A stretch of DNA of 64,000 nt, from positions 25,314,299 through 25,378,298 of the forward strand of contig OX388329.1 in NCBI GenBank assembly GCA_947579605.1. Reading direction: 5' to 3'. The notes under the pieces were generated by a model. That model worked only from the letters and a program-made list of their open reading frames with translations, had not been told where the DNA came from and did not search any database. This DNA comes from Athripsodes cinereus (Eukaryota; Arthropoda; Insecta; Trichoptera; Leptoceridae). Of the stretch, positions 45,019 through 55,581 are shown piece by piece. Numbering within the stretch: position 1 is the first letter of the stretch; the number at the start of each line of letters is the position of its first letter. A program made the position numbers and the translations under genes.

Positions 45019-45276
45019 CACTGAGAAAAATATTCACAACGAATCATTGTTACGTACTATCAGATTAAGACCAGAGATAGTACAAACGATTCATTAGTAC
45101 GAATCTATAATATTTACTATTCGCAAACAAATTGTTGGTAAATTTACCAACGAGTTGTTTGCGAAGAGTTTATATTATAGATTCGTACTAATGAATCGTT
45201 TGTACTATCTCTGGTCCTAATCTGATAGTACGTAACAATGATTCGTTGTGAAATTTCGTTAGTATTTTTCTCAGTG
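45019..45276. mobile_element. 258-bp TA-flanked palindromic MITE, copy 1
   Basis: Starts CACTGAGAAAAATATTCACA and ends with the mirror TTTTTCTCAGTG. TA lies on both sides (45017-45018, 45277-45278). Almost the whole element folds into one hairpin: ATAGTACAAACGATTCATTA, GTACGAATCTATAATATT and TCGCAAACAA are each mirrored, and the centre TTGGTAAATTTACCAA is itself a palindrome. TA duplication and terminal CACTGAG suggest a Tc1/mariner-group MITE. No ORF. Confidence 0.95.
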
Positions 45277-45279
45277 TAG

Positions 45280-46080
45280 GCTAATGCTGGATAGAATCAA
45301 TTATTAGTTGTAGAAATAAAAATCACAAAAAAAAATGTTATTTCGCATTTGTGTGAAGTCATTTACGGGGTAGTCTTGAATAAAAAAAATCTGTTCTATT
45401 AGATTTTATGAGGCTGTCCAGTCATATGCAAGTGATTTAGAAAAAGAATCTCAGTATTTACAGATAATATGTCATGTGTAGTAAAAAATATCATATAAAA
45501 ATGAGTAGGACCATTAGAATGTTTTTCCTTCTTCTGAGAACTTCAAATATAGGAAAAATCTTTACACACGGTAATGAGCGATTTTTTTTTCTAATACTAA
45601 TATTATCTACTTTACCTTACTCCATAATCAAAATTCGAACATATTTTTTATTTCCATCTTGCTCTAATATTCACAAGAAATCTTAAACAATATAATATTC
45701 AAATTACCATACAAATTTGATTGACATGGTGTAAAAAGGACTAAATTATTAATATGAGTATTATCTATTATCGTAATTTCCAAGTCCTATATTTTTCCTC
45801 GTGGTATCCCTGTTGCATTACCGCATACCTACGAGTATAGCTATTGCCTCTTGTAACAAGTACTTCAGTGGGACTATTAGCACTCAACGTGGTGGTAGAC
45901 TTAAAAAAAACTTTTTTGCGTCAACTCTTTCCTCTCTTATGAATATGTAGCACTGTATTATGATTCTTTTATGACATTCTATACCTCATCAAGAATATGT
46001 ATCTTTGTATACCAACGATGGTTCTATGCATAAAATATTATTACAGAAAAATTATATATTATTTATTAAGTAATATTCTA
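45280..46080. other. AT-rich non-coding DNA
   Basis: No gene or repeat recognised. Confidence 0.5.
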
Positions 46081-46084
46081 ACCT

Positions 46085-46280
46085 AAATCCACTTACTATC
46101 ACAACATACTCCAGAAGTGGAGTAGCCAGCAGAAAAATTGCATGTAGGTAATAAACAAGCCAATCTTCCTGTTTGTGCCATTTAAAAAAGAATACATTCA
46201 GAATGTGTGGCATGCCTCATCATTTAACTGTTGATGTTAACCATCTTACGAACACCTAGCTACCATTTACAGGACACTCG
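46085..46280 (-). mobile_element. SINE-A, degenerate
   Basis: CTATCACAACATACTCCAGA, AGTGGAGTAGCCAGCAGAAA, GTGTGGCATGCCTCATCATT and ACAGGACACTCGAACAC on the plus strand give SINE-A inverted. Confidence 0.85.
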
Positions 46281-46284
46281 AACA

Positions 46285-47145
46285 CAAAACTACAAATACA
46301 TAAAACTAAAATTTAATATTCACCAACAAAATAAAAATATTTGGAAGGTATGTCGAAAATATTTCATCCTTGAGCGACCACGTCTCCAAACACCCTTTTT
46401 CGATGCTCAATATTAATTATTCTTATACATTCATTGACATTGTCCTTTCTTTCCGCATGCCCAACCCACCGTTACTTATGTATTTACATTCGATTTAGTT
46501 ATAACACTAACAATGATGTATAACATATCACCAATAATGTACCTACGTTTCTTCTTCGTTATCAACTGTAAATACTTTTTCTTACGCTGCTCTTGTCTGA
46601 TTTCTTCTAGCAACAAGAATTATCATAAGCTCACCTTTTTAAAGGGCCAACCTATTGTATTATTTTTCAAACCAGGTTTTCTAGTTAAAGATCAATTTAT
46701 CACCATTGCTTTGACTCTTTTTTGACCTTTTTTTCTTGCACAAATTTGATTTACCCACGTTAAATTCTCTATGCTAAATATTTAACTGTACCTTGAGTAG
46801 GTAAGTGTTTGAACTGATTATTAGTAAAATGGAAACACGGTGTTTGGAATATTATTAATAACAATAAATGCTTAAGTGGAAATTGCATTATTATATATTA
46901 TTATAATATGTAATTATTATGAACTGTAGGTGCCTACTCGTGTTAGGTGATATTTGATAATAAAATCTATTTCTAGTACAAAATGCTTAGGGTAATGTTT
47001 ATATTAACTCTTGGAAACCTAGAGTGGTCTTCTAAGTCTATCGTTAAATAAAATTTATCCCACTGAGTAAAAATCTAGGATTTAAGACACTAGATAACTT
47101 TTTAAATGAAAGGGCTTTCGAAAAACTTTTGAAGTTTTAAGGTTA
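46285..47145. other. AT-rich non-coding DNA
   Basis: No gene recognised. Confidence 0.5.
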
Positions 47146-47149
47146 AAGT

Positions 47150-47212
47150 TACTGTGAAAGGTGTATAAGGTTGTATTTGGGTTTATAAAAAGAACCCTGA
47201 TACATCTTTTTT
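47150..47212 (+). mobile_element. SINE-B 3' scrap
   Basis: ACTGTGAAAGGTGTATAAGG, TTGTATTTGGGTTTATAAAA and CCCTGATACATC with a T-rich end. Confidence 0.85.
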
Positions 47213-47214
47213 TT

Positions 47215-48410
47215 AAGTATTAATAATTAATCACTTGTTGATCCAAATGTTTAAAATTGTAGAATTCGATTTTTTTACTTAAAATTCCACCACCATTTGA
47301 GTTGAGAGTTCTTGATTTGCTTGAGATCTGAGATTTGAGATTGAGAAAAATGGTTTATCAAACAACATATCTTTATTATAGAGGTCAGTTCTGTCTGTAA
47401 CCAAATTTTCTCATTTTTTTTAACAATACTATTTCGCGTCTATTTATTTTTGTAATTTCCTCACTTTGTTTAGCATTTTTACATTTTTTATCAATAAAAA
47501 CAAATGTAGCTTTAATAATAATCTTATTATATATTCAACAAACTGTCAATTCGCCAACTTTGATATGCCTTTCGGCATGTTTCATAACAGATCTTTGATT
47601 TCATTTACTGCATAATGTTTTCCTAAGATATTTTGCTTTTGTCATCAAGAAATCGCATGTGAAGAATGGGTTAAAATTACTAATAATAATTTAATAGCTA
47701 AAATATAATTAAATTTCAATCCATCAACGATATTTTAAAAACAATCAAAGTTATTCGACTCCACGACATAAATAATTACTTATTGACATAAACATCACAA
47801 GCGTGCCGTGTGGAAAACAAATATTAATATTAAATTTATATTTTAGCTTACACAAACAACAATAATAATATTTCTCGTTTGACACAAGAAGGACAAGTGT
47901 AAAATGCTTAAAATAATATTGGAAAGATGGCGAGATTTAATGACGAAACGTTATTGAGTCAATGAATAACAAAATCCAATACACTTTTTATACATTTATG
48001 AGTCTCTATAAAATAAGAACAACAACCTAAAAAGTTTGTTTATAAATGTACTGTTTTGTTAAAAACCACGAAGAGGGTGCATTTCGGAAGTCATAAAAGT
48101 ATATTCTACAACTTTCCAGTCTTAAGCACCTCTGCTCTTCCTTACTCTCGAATTGAGCTAATCTAGTAATAGGAGTACCTGTGTATAAATTTTATTTAAA
48201 ATGAATACAAGTAAAATATCTAATAGGTACTAATGTTGAATATTCATTGATGAACAATTTTTTTACCTTGTACCTTGTTAAGAATTTATTTGTCTATATT
48301 TCACCATACACAGATACTTAAATTGACAGTTGCTATGAGAGCTTTCATTCTTCGGGCATGATTCAGTACATTAAAAAAGTATTACTTTATTTACAGTATT
48401 CGTACTTAGA
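47215..48410. other. AT-rich non-coding DNA
   Basis: No gene or repeat recognised. Confidence 0.5.
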
Positions 48411-48680
48411 TACTAGAATTCCATGATTGGAAAAATTGAAACTATCGTTTTGTTCTACTATAGATTAAACAACACGAGAGAGACATTATCGACTACTTAG
48501 GTCAGAGGAATAGTCAAATATCCTTCTGGATGTGTAGGCAGGTACCCATGCAAGACAAAAATATTTATCCAACAACTTGAATCAATGTGACTAGTTGGTA
48601 GTAATTATGTGTTAAATTTGCAATGTGTAATTTTTAAGAAGGATAGAACAAAACGCTTGTTTGAATTCATCTAATTTTAC
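48411..48680. mobile_element. MITE family M1, decayed copy
   Basis: TACTAGAATTCCATGATTGG resembles the end of 32001-32376. TTTTGTTCTACTATAGATTA, AACAACACGAGAGAGACATT is the family block. The right side has GATAGAACAAAACGCTTGTT, the mirror. The interior is diverged. Confidence 0.65.
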
Positions 48681-48922
48681 TTATCACCTTGTTAATTATT
48701 AACAAAGATAGATCCGATAATGGTAATGTATTCTGAATAAGTATCCCTACTTCGTTGAACTCTTTTTTATGACCACAATCTTCCACAAACAGACTAAAAT
48801 TTTATTGAAGATTACTTTCCTGGATGACGATTTCTTTGCAAGTCTAAGGTACTCTTCGAATGCATCGAGGTTTAATGCAAATAAATAAATAATAATTTTC
48901 ATACTGGTGACTGCTGTAGCGC
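48681..48922. other. AT-rich spacer
   Basis: Nothing recognised. Confidence 0.5.
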
Positions 48923-48924
48923 TA

Positions 48925-49181
48925 CACTGAGAAAAATACTCACAACGAATCATTGGTACGTACTATCAAATTAGGACCAGAGATAGTACAAACGATTCGT
49001 TAGTACGAATCTATAATATTCACTTTTCGCAAACAATCATTGGTTAATTTACCATCAATTTGTTTGCGAAAAGTTAATATTATAGATTCGTACTAATGAA
49101 TCGTTTGTACTATCTCTGCTCCTAATCTTATAGTACGTACCAATGATTCGTTGTGAAATTTCGTTAGTGTTTTTCTCAGTG
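48925..49181. mobile_element. 257-bp TA-flanked palindromic MITE, copy 2
   Basis: Same family as 45019-45276: CACTGAGAAAAATACTCACA at the left end, TTTTTCTCAGTG at the right, TA at 48923-48924 and 49182-49183. The two copies share almost every segment in order. They differ at scattered sites, most clearly in the central loop (ATTGGTTAATTTACCATC here). Confidence 0.95.
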
Positions 49182-49183
49182 TA

Positions 49184-49600
49184 GAAATAGTTGGTTTAGA
49201 TAATAACATAATAGGTAGTTATATATAATATTATTATTATGAAATAGCTAAGGTTTACAAACACTGTGAATAATGAAATAGAGAACTCTGGGCTTCAACA
49301 CACTACATTATATAATATAATATTGTATAGGTGTATTATATATTATATACATACATATATTATTAAAATATTTTATTACACCCTACGTTGAGTAATAAAT
49401 ACTATATGAGATATATTGTTGTACTCTGCTTTAATATTATCCAGAGGTAGTCATACTACTACATACAACAATATTGTTCTAGTATAAACTAGTATATATA
49501 ATATTATGGTTTATAATAGTACAGGGAACAACACGGACGCTTCTTAACCATCTAATACTATGTAATGCTTCTACACAGAGTATTCTGAAAGATTCTCATC
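49184..49600. other. AT-rich DNA dominated by TATA/AATATT words
   Basis: Low-complexity TATATTATATAC-like stretches near 49310-49370. No gene. Confidence 0.5.
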
Positions 49601-49720
49601 TCGCTGAAAGGGTGGCAAAGTTGAAGTAGTCATGGACGGGGCATATGCCTAAATGTAGGTAGAAAATGGTTGTAGAGGGGAGACTTTGTTATGATAGAAG
49701 AAGTAGAGGAAGACTAACTA
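49600..49720 (+). mobile_element. Probable LINE C-terminal scrap
   Basis: An interrupted frame gives RVAKLK, stop, SWTGHMPKCR and RRSRGRLT, echoing the W.GH..R... and RSRGR motifs of LINE ORF2 ends. Very short and broken. Confidence 0.45.
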
Positions 49721-49727
49721 ACTAAAT

Positions 49728-50478
49728 ATACCATCACAGCATATCTCACAAGTGGAGTAGCCAGCAGACATTCAGGATGGGTGGCAAACCTCATTGCTGA
49801 ATATCATCATCATCATCGCCCTTAACGCTCCTCTCGGGAGCACAGGGCAGAAACCAGCCTCCTCCATTCAGAGCGTCTCTGTGCCAATTGTGTCACTTCT
49901 TTCCACGACATTCCTTGCGCTCTGATATCGTTATCATAGGAACGGTGTATTGTGAAAGAGGGACGCCCGGGCCGACGGAATCCCTGCGGACGGAAGAACA
50001 GTGCTCTTTTTGGCCAACTATCATTGGGCATTCTCAAAACATGTCCCAGCCAGGATCATCGTCTCTCCTGTATTACGGAGATTACAGGTCTCTGCTGGGT
50101 GCGCCGGCGCACAGCATCATTTGTAACATGTTCATACGATTTGACATCCAAAATCGTTCTAAGACACTTGTTTTCAAAGCTAAGTATCTTCCGCTCTTGA
50201 ACCTTGGTTAAGTGCCAAGACTCACAGCCATATAGAAGGATTGGGATGATGCACGCATTGAACAAGCGGCATTTTGTCCTGATGCTGAGTCCAGACGCCT
50301 TCCAAACTTTGTTCATATTGTTGAAAGCCCCGCTAGCTGCTCCTATGCGGATTGGTAATTCCGCTGAATATAAGATGTAAAATCTCTTAATTTTTTTAAC
50401 ACCTGCCTTTTACAGGACACTCGAAAACTTACGCAGAAGAGTGGGAGACCAATTCTTTACCACCGGGTGATCCGCGGT
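49728..50478 (-). mobile_element. SINE-A split by a LINE insertion
   Basis: The left piece 49728-49804 (TATACCATCACAGCATATCT, CAGGATGGGTGGCAAACCTC) and the right piece 50363-50478 (AAGATGTAAAATCTCTTAAT, CCTTTTACAGGACACTCGAA, AGAGTGGGAGACCAATTCTT) are the two halves. About 60 bp of SINE-A body is also missing next to GCCAGCAGAC. The insertion is the LA LINE at 49805-50362. Confidence 0.93.
49805..50362 (-). mobile_element. LINE family LA, longest copy, inserted in SINE-A
   Basis: Minus strand: IRIGAASGAFNNMNKVWKAS, IRTKCRLFNACIIPILLYGC, ESWHLTKVQERK, NKCLRTILDVKSYEHVTNDA, then VISVIQERR, an in-frame TGA (50053-50055) where the 39-kb copy has TGG (Trp), and SWLGHVLRMPNDSWPKRALF to EWRRLVSALCSREER. 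This spans the post-polymerase LLYGCESW box to the C-terminus, about 180 codons. The 3' end is (TGA)n. GCTGAATAT at 49796-49804 and 50363-50371 is the target duplication. Truncated at the 5' end; no catalytic YADD region. Confidence 0.95.
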
Positions 50479-50574
50479 AGAGGAAGATCTTCTTCAAAAA
50501 TACAAGACATTCAGAAAAGATGGTATCTCTTTTTTGATGAATTGAGGATATTAAATAAATGTCGCAATCGTGAT

Positions 50575-50660
50575 GTTTTATGAATACCTGCATTGTACAG
50601 AACACTCGAAAACTTACAAATGAGAGTGGCAGACATATTCTTTACTGAAAACTCCACATA
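50575..50660 (-). mobile_element. SINE-A 5' scrap
   Basis: TGCATTGTACAGAACACTCG, AAAACTTACAAATGAGAGTG and GCAGACATATTCTTTACTGA: the head of SINE-A inverted. Confidence 0.75.
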
Positions 50661-50799
50661 ATTAAGCAAAAAGAAGAAATATTCAATCACAATTCAGGAC
50701 TTTTCAAATTTCATAGTTAAATAATTAATACCTATTCTTTTTTTTTTATTAAATACAAAAATTTGTCAGCTATCCTGGATAAAATTCACATGTATACAA

Positions 50800-50925
50800 G
50801 AATTTTCCCGGCATTAAACTGTTAAGTTTCTGTGTGGTCTTGACTGAACATATCAAAACTTATCTGGTTGAGTAATGCTGAGGTGTGTGGATGTCAATTT
50901 TGCCGCCTCGATTTTTTATTATATG
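50800..50925 (-). repeat. Dispersed repeat C, copy 2
   Basis: TTAAACTGTTAAGTTTCTGT, GTGGTCTTGACTGA, AACTTATCTGGTTGAGTAAT and GCTGAGGTGTGTGGATGTCA are the reverse complement of 28936-29025, with a 12-bp extra stretch. Confidence 0.65.
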
Positions 50926-50989
50926 GAAAATGCCGTGTTAATAATAACGATAATATTATTCTATTGATAAAGTACCCATAATTGTGTGT

Positions 50990-51065
50990 TCAAATAGAAA
51001 GAATAACACTCGAATTCTTACAAAAAAGAATGGTCGTCCAATGTTTTGCCAGAAACTCCACGAAA
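50990..51065 (-). mobile_element. SINE-A 5' scrap, very degenerate
   Basis: AACACTCGAATTCTTACAAA, AAGAATGGTCGTCCAATGTT and AAACTCCACGAAAC resemble the SINE-A head inverted. Confidence 0.6.
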
Positions 51066-51846
51066 CTACAAGAAGACAAGACAAATAATGTACAATTTAT
51101 TATTCTTGAAAACACCCTGTATGCTGTATGTTTATATAATGAATAAATATTCAGCAACGCACTGTAGTAGTGAGGTACAACAGCGGGTCTTTATATATTA
51201 ATGTGCATACATATTTAATGCATAACAGTATCTACGTACTGCTAATACTGCTGCGAGTATCTCCATTATAATACCTACTCAACCTTCCGGAGACCGACTG
51301 AAGCGCTATATGTACCTACGTACCTCGGTTTAGTAGGTACCATCTACGTCTACGCTGCTACGACAAGCGCTACGAATTATTATTAACCAGCCTATACACC
51401 CGGCGATGCTTTGATACCTACTTCCTAAATAAATAATATCGTGATATGAATATTTTATTATTGATTTTTATTTATTTTATTCTTCACTACATACCTACGT
51501 TGGTTATATTTGTATCACTACAATATGCACAAAGGGCAGGGACTATCTTGGTTTATCTCATTCGTAGATTCTTGTGGTTTTTAGTACATAGAAGACAATT
51601 TAATTGAAAGGAATATTAAATTAATTTTCATTGAATTAATACATATTTTAAAATTTGACATTGTAGGTCCGGACTTTTTAATATTATTTAATCATACAAT
51701 TATTTAATTTGATATTTCATTTAACTTTAATTGTTTCATTGATTGACTGTATTTGGAATTATGATTAATTGTATAAAATGTATGTATGACGAGTCCAAGT
51801 GCCTCCATAATAGGGGCCTAGGGACAATAAGAAATAATAAACAATA
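51066..51846. other. AT-rich DNA with a GC-richer, CpG-containing patch
   Basis: The stretch 51290-51415 is clearly less AT-rich than its surroundings and holds several CG dinucleotides. No ORF, splice signal pair or repeat relative is visible in it. Confidence 0.4.
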
Positions 51847-51847
51847 G

Positions 51848-51968
51848 CAGAGTTAATCTGGACACAATCTTAAACATGTCTTGATCTTAATCACGCCACG
51901 CCACGTCACTTCGCGCCTCATAGCATTAAGATCAGGACAAGATTAAGATCGTGTCCTGAATAACTCTG
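51848..51968. mobile_element. CAGAGTTA MITE (CAGGGTTAC family), 121-bp copy
   Basis: CAGAGTTAATCTGGACACAA and GTCTTGATCTTAATCACG are mirrored by TAAGATCAGGACAAGATTAA and CCTGAATAACTCTG. It shares the GATCTTAAT/TTAAGATC interior with 9252-9464 but the centre is much shorter. Confidence 0.85.
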
Positions 51969-52054
51969 CAGTTGATCTATTTATAACTTTGTACATTCAA
52001 TTAAAAGTTAAATGAAAAATAAAATATTTAAATTCAAGAACAATATCTATCTTC

Positions 52055-52105
52055 TATGTATTTGTACCATTACGGTACATCTCATAAGAGGGGTAGCCAT
52101 TGATC
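52055..52105 (-). mobile_element. SINE-A 3' scrap
   Basis: TACCATTACGGTACATCTCA and TAAGAGGGGTAGCCATTGAT resemble the SINE-A terminus inverted. Confidence 0.65.
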
Positions 52106-52109
52106 TAAC

Positions 52110-52740
52110 TGGAACTGCAGGAGCTATAATTGTTTCCCGGTTCATTGGGATAATATATCGCAATCTTGCAAGAAAACTGCGCTCTGTGGAATTGATTGCA
52201 TAACATTTTATTAAATAATATTTTGTAATGATAGATATTGTAACCAATGTACGAGAACAGGATTGTTCGCCTTTACCTAATTAATTTTTTACCGGATTCG
52301 AATAATTTTATACCACGTTTTACACTTTCTAGGTTAGAAATCATGTGAGAAAGTGTATTACAAAAACATGCAATAATATTAATATAAAAATAAAATAAAT
52401 AAATTATTATAGCTAAACTCTGAAACACGTAAGAAGATGTGAATAATTTATCATATAAAACTTCTATATTACAATAGCTAGAAGGAGATATTTCATTCTA
52501 TAGTTGTTATCTCTAGACGAAATGACAAGATACGTGTAAAATTAGATACTATTTACTGCTTATATTTTAGGCATAATATGTATTACCTTCATAATTTGGC
52601 ATGTAAAACTAAACTTTGAAAGACAATCAAAACTGTGTGATAGGGCTTTTGGAAACGTGGTCGCCTAAGAAACTAATGACTAAACTTGTAAGCTTATAGA
52701 CCATATTTTAAAGGTTGTGTATGTATTAAGCACATTAAAC
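52110..52740. other. AT-rich spacer
   Basis: Nothing recognised. Confidence 0.5.
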
Positions 52741-52741
52741 A

Positions 52742-53070
52742 AGAGACCATTTGTGACGAACTTCTTCTTCGTGTTGTAGATATGTTTGTTTGGAAGATGA
52801 TGCCTCTTGTGATGCTGAAGACCAGCTGTCTTTCCATCTTTTTGGTGGTCTTCCTCGGGGACGTGAACCGACTGGTGTTTCCTTAGCAGCTATATGTACG
52901 ATTATGTTTTCAGCCATCCGATCTACATGGTCTCTCTAGAGTCATGTCCTTTTCCTACTCCATCTTACGATATCCTCCGTGTTGCATATGTTCCTAATCT
53001 CAGTATTTCTTATTCTGTCTCTGAGAATTTTGTCCGCAATAGCACGTAATGAGGAACTGTATGAACTGTG
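52742..53070 (-). mobile_element. LINE family LB, ORF2 3' fragment
   Basis: Minus strand: SSLRAIADKILRDRIRNTEI, RNICNTEDIVRWSRKRT, then in a shifted frame MAENIIVHIAAKETPVGSRP, RGRPPKRWKDSWSSASQEAS. These are the LR.IA...LRDRIRN and RGRPPKRW.DSW blocks of the LB family. A short deletion or frameshift separates the two frames. Confidence 0.9.
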
Positions 53071-53495
53071 AGGAACTGTATGAAAAAAAATCATGTGCAT
53101 TGAAAGATTTGAACAATAAAACATGGATCACTAGGAAATACTTACTTATTTCTGAATTACTAACAATACGTAGCTGCAAACATCGTCTTGCCGTTTTCCA
53201 AAATCAGTTTTAGGGAACTTCAGCCGTTCGCCATTAGTGGCCATATTATTAATGAGGTGAACATCTTCCTAACTGCTCCGATTTTAGGGTATATGTGCTT
53301 TGCAGGCAGGTCTCTCAACTTTATCAATGTAAATGGAAATTTTTTAAAGCGCCGTTTACTCATAACTTATTATAAAGTATTATCTATCGTCCGAATTCCG
53401 AAGTATTTTCAGCTTTCTTCTTAACTTTGAAAGTTTTTTGCATCTATCGAAATGGGTCTATCGAAAGCACATGAATAACATTTTGTTATATCGTT
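53071..53495. other. Spacer
   Basis: No gene recognised. The frame at 53188-53424 has mixed composition and no motif. Confidence 0.4.
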
Positions 53496-53499
53496 ATAT

Positions 53500-53750
53500 A
53501 ATAGGATATATCGGAGGACATAGTGAGATGGAGTAGGAAGAGGAGACGATTCTGGAGAGACCATATAGACAGGATGGCTGAAAACAGGATCGCCCACATT
53601 GCTGCAAAGAAGACACCGGCTGGCTCACGTTTGTGAGGAAGACCACCAAAGAGATGGAAAGATAGCTGTTCCTCAGGGTCACAAGAGGGAATCACTTCCG
53701 AAACAACAGATCGATGATCTATCACACGAGGAAGAAGAAGAAGAAGTTAT
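53500..53750 (+). mobile_element. LINE family LB, ORF2 3' fragment with (GAA)n tail
   Basis: GAGGACATAGTGAGATGGAG, TAGGAAGAGGAGACGATTCT and GGCTGAAAACAGGATCGCCC correspond to the DIVRWSRKRR.FW..H.DRMAENRIAH segment. GAAGACCACCAAAGAGATGG, AAAGATAGCTG is the RP+RWKDS block. It ends GAAGAAGAAGAAGAAG. The ORF is broken at a TGA in the PAGSRL region. Confidence 0.88.
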
Positions 53751-54033
53751 ATAATATTCATTAAAAAGATGTACCTATTGATATAGGAAGTATCGGTTAA
53801 AGATAATAAACAACTTGGATTATTGAGTCTATTTGCCTCTATTGTACTGCAATGAATAAATAAAACTGATATCTGCCATAAGTACCTATCATTGAATTAT
53901 TATTGAATATTAAAACAAATCGCTCACAATTTTCTACGCGATAGAAAAACTTTGAGTATTTTCTTATAATAATAATATAACTAACATGATATTGAATTGC
54001 ATGCATAACAAACTAAAAAAATCCTACGCAAAT
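53751..54033. other. AT-rich spacer
   Basis: Nothing recognised. Confidence 0.5.
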
Positions 54034-54113
54034 GTTTTTTTTTGTTTTTTTTTTTTTTAAAGATATAGGTATCTGGGTTTTGTTCGTTATAAACCCAAAT
54101 ACAACCGTATACT
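54034..54113 (-). mobile_element. SINE-B 3' scrap
   Basis: A T run, then AAAGATATAGGTATCTGGGT, TTTGTTCGTTATAAACCCAA and ATACAACCGTATAC: the end of SINE-B inverted, with its A-tail. Confidence 0.88.
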
Positions 54114-54391
54114 AAAGGCTATTATTTAACGATTTTGGTTATATTTGTTAAAGCAGAAGAAGGAACGTTTGCATTATTACACATGATACACAAATTTTTC
54201 ATTGTGAAAACTGATACAGTAATATGAGTGAGGTCATCAAGTAGAACGAAATGTAACGACACTTTTTAAGATTGTATTTTGATTTTCAATGTTTTTCAGC
54301 GTATTATACGCCAAATTCAGCGAGCTTTCTTACAAAGAGGTTCTTCCATCTTCTATCCTCACCACGAAATATAAAATCATATAGTCGAAAT

Positions 54392-54537
54392 ATACATTGC
54401 GACTATTAATATAACACAACAATAAAATAATATATTTCATGAAAGTTGGTCGCATGCAGCAACGTACACATTTATTATTAAAATATATATAATAATTTTA
54501 TTTCATAAGTAATGCGTTCTTTGACTCCTTCTTGTAT
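54392..54537 (+). repeat. 146-bp direct repeat, left copy
   Basis: Begins ATACATTGCGACTATTAATA and ends CTCCTTCTTGTAT. It is the same as 55436-55581 apart from about one base (ATATATTTC against ATATACTTC). The ends form a short inverted pair ATACA...TGTAT. Sequence outside both copies is unrelated. Confidence 0.95.
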
Positions 54538-54984
54538 CCACGACCTCTAATATTGTACTGTTCACCTGCCTTTTTCATAACAAGCGACTCGGAAAATTTT
54601 GAATATTCACATCAATTCTTCTACTAATATTCTTTTATTATATTTTGATGCAATATTAGTTATTCCTTTTTCTGTTCCACGGTTGACCATTTCTGCTCTG
54701 AAAGACTTTTCAATCGTATAAACTGTATTGTATGTATAATGTGTAGCCACGGGCGTATCTGGCTGGGGATGAACTGGGGCAGTTGTCCCTCCTCCTAGGA
54801 TTGAAAAATAGTATAAAAAATGCAAACTATGCATAAAAGTATCGCCAAATGTCATCGAAATGAGAACCGCCCTCCCTTCTCCTAAAAAAATTCAATAATT
54901 GTTGAACAAGATCGATGAGATCATAAAGAGTTTTAAATTTAGTGACGAGAAGGTAGAAATTTTGCACGTTTATCAATTTATAAA
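54538..54984. other. Unclassified DNA between the direct repeats
   Basis: Contains GGCGTATCTGGCTGGGGATG and CAGTTGTCCCTCCTCC, a GC-richer stretch. The frame 54607-54855 (-) has no motif. It is not recognisably retroviral or LINE. Confidence 0.35.
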
Positions 54985-55225
54985 TAACCAACTATACTAT
55001 CACGGCATATCTCACAAGTGAGGTAGCCAGCAGACCTGTTGCATGTAGCATACAAGCTGTCTTTTTCGAGTTATCATTAAATTAAGACATTTACGATGCG
55101 AAGCAAACATCATCGCTGAATTTAAGATGTAAAATGTCTTTATTGTTTCGCACCAACACCTACCTTTCACAGGACATCCGTAAATTGTCGGAAAAGAGTG
55201 GGAGACCAGTGCTTTACCTGACCAG
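54985..55225 (-). mobile_element. SINE-A, near full length
   Basis: CTATACTATCACGGCATATC, TCACAAGTGAGGTAGCCAGC, AGACCTGTTGCATGTAGCAT, ATCATCGCTGAATTTAAGAT, TTTCACAGGACATCCGTAAA and AGAGTGGGAGACCAGTGCTT follow the whole SINE-A inverted. It lies between the two 146-bp direct repeats. Confidence 0.92.
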
Positions 55226-55435
55226 AGTTTTTTTTGTATTTGTAAAATTAATTATCTGCAGTGTCATTCCATAATGTGACATTTGAAAACATTCGTAGAT
55301 TGCCATCGAAATAACCAGATCGTGAACATTGAGTCTTTACAGAAATGTGCACACGGTTGATAGTGACTCTCCCTCTCTGATAAAATGCAGGATACACCAT
55401 TGTGTATGGCAATATAATATTATTGTTATACTTGA

Positions 55436-55581
55436 ATACATTGCGACTATTAATATAACACAACAATAAAATAATATACTTCATGAAAGTTGGTCGCATG
55501 CAGCAACGTACACATTTATTATTAAAATATATATAATAATTTTATTTCATAAGTAATGCGTTCTTTGACTCCTTCTTGTAT
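55436..55581 (+). repeat. 146-bp direct repeat, right copy
   Basis: Partner of 54392-54537, 1044 bp downstream in the same orientation. The near identity points to a recent event. Confidence 0.95.

Noticed and set aside
54392..55581. LTR retrotransposon
   Set aside because: The direct repeats do not start TG or end CA, and there is no primer-binding site, polypurine tract or gag/pol sequence. Reported only as direct repeats.
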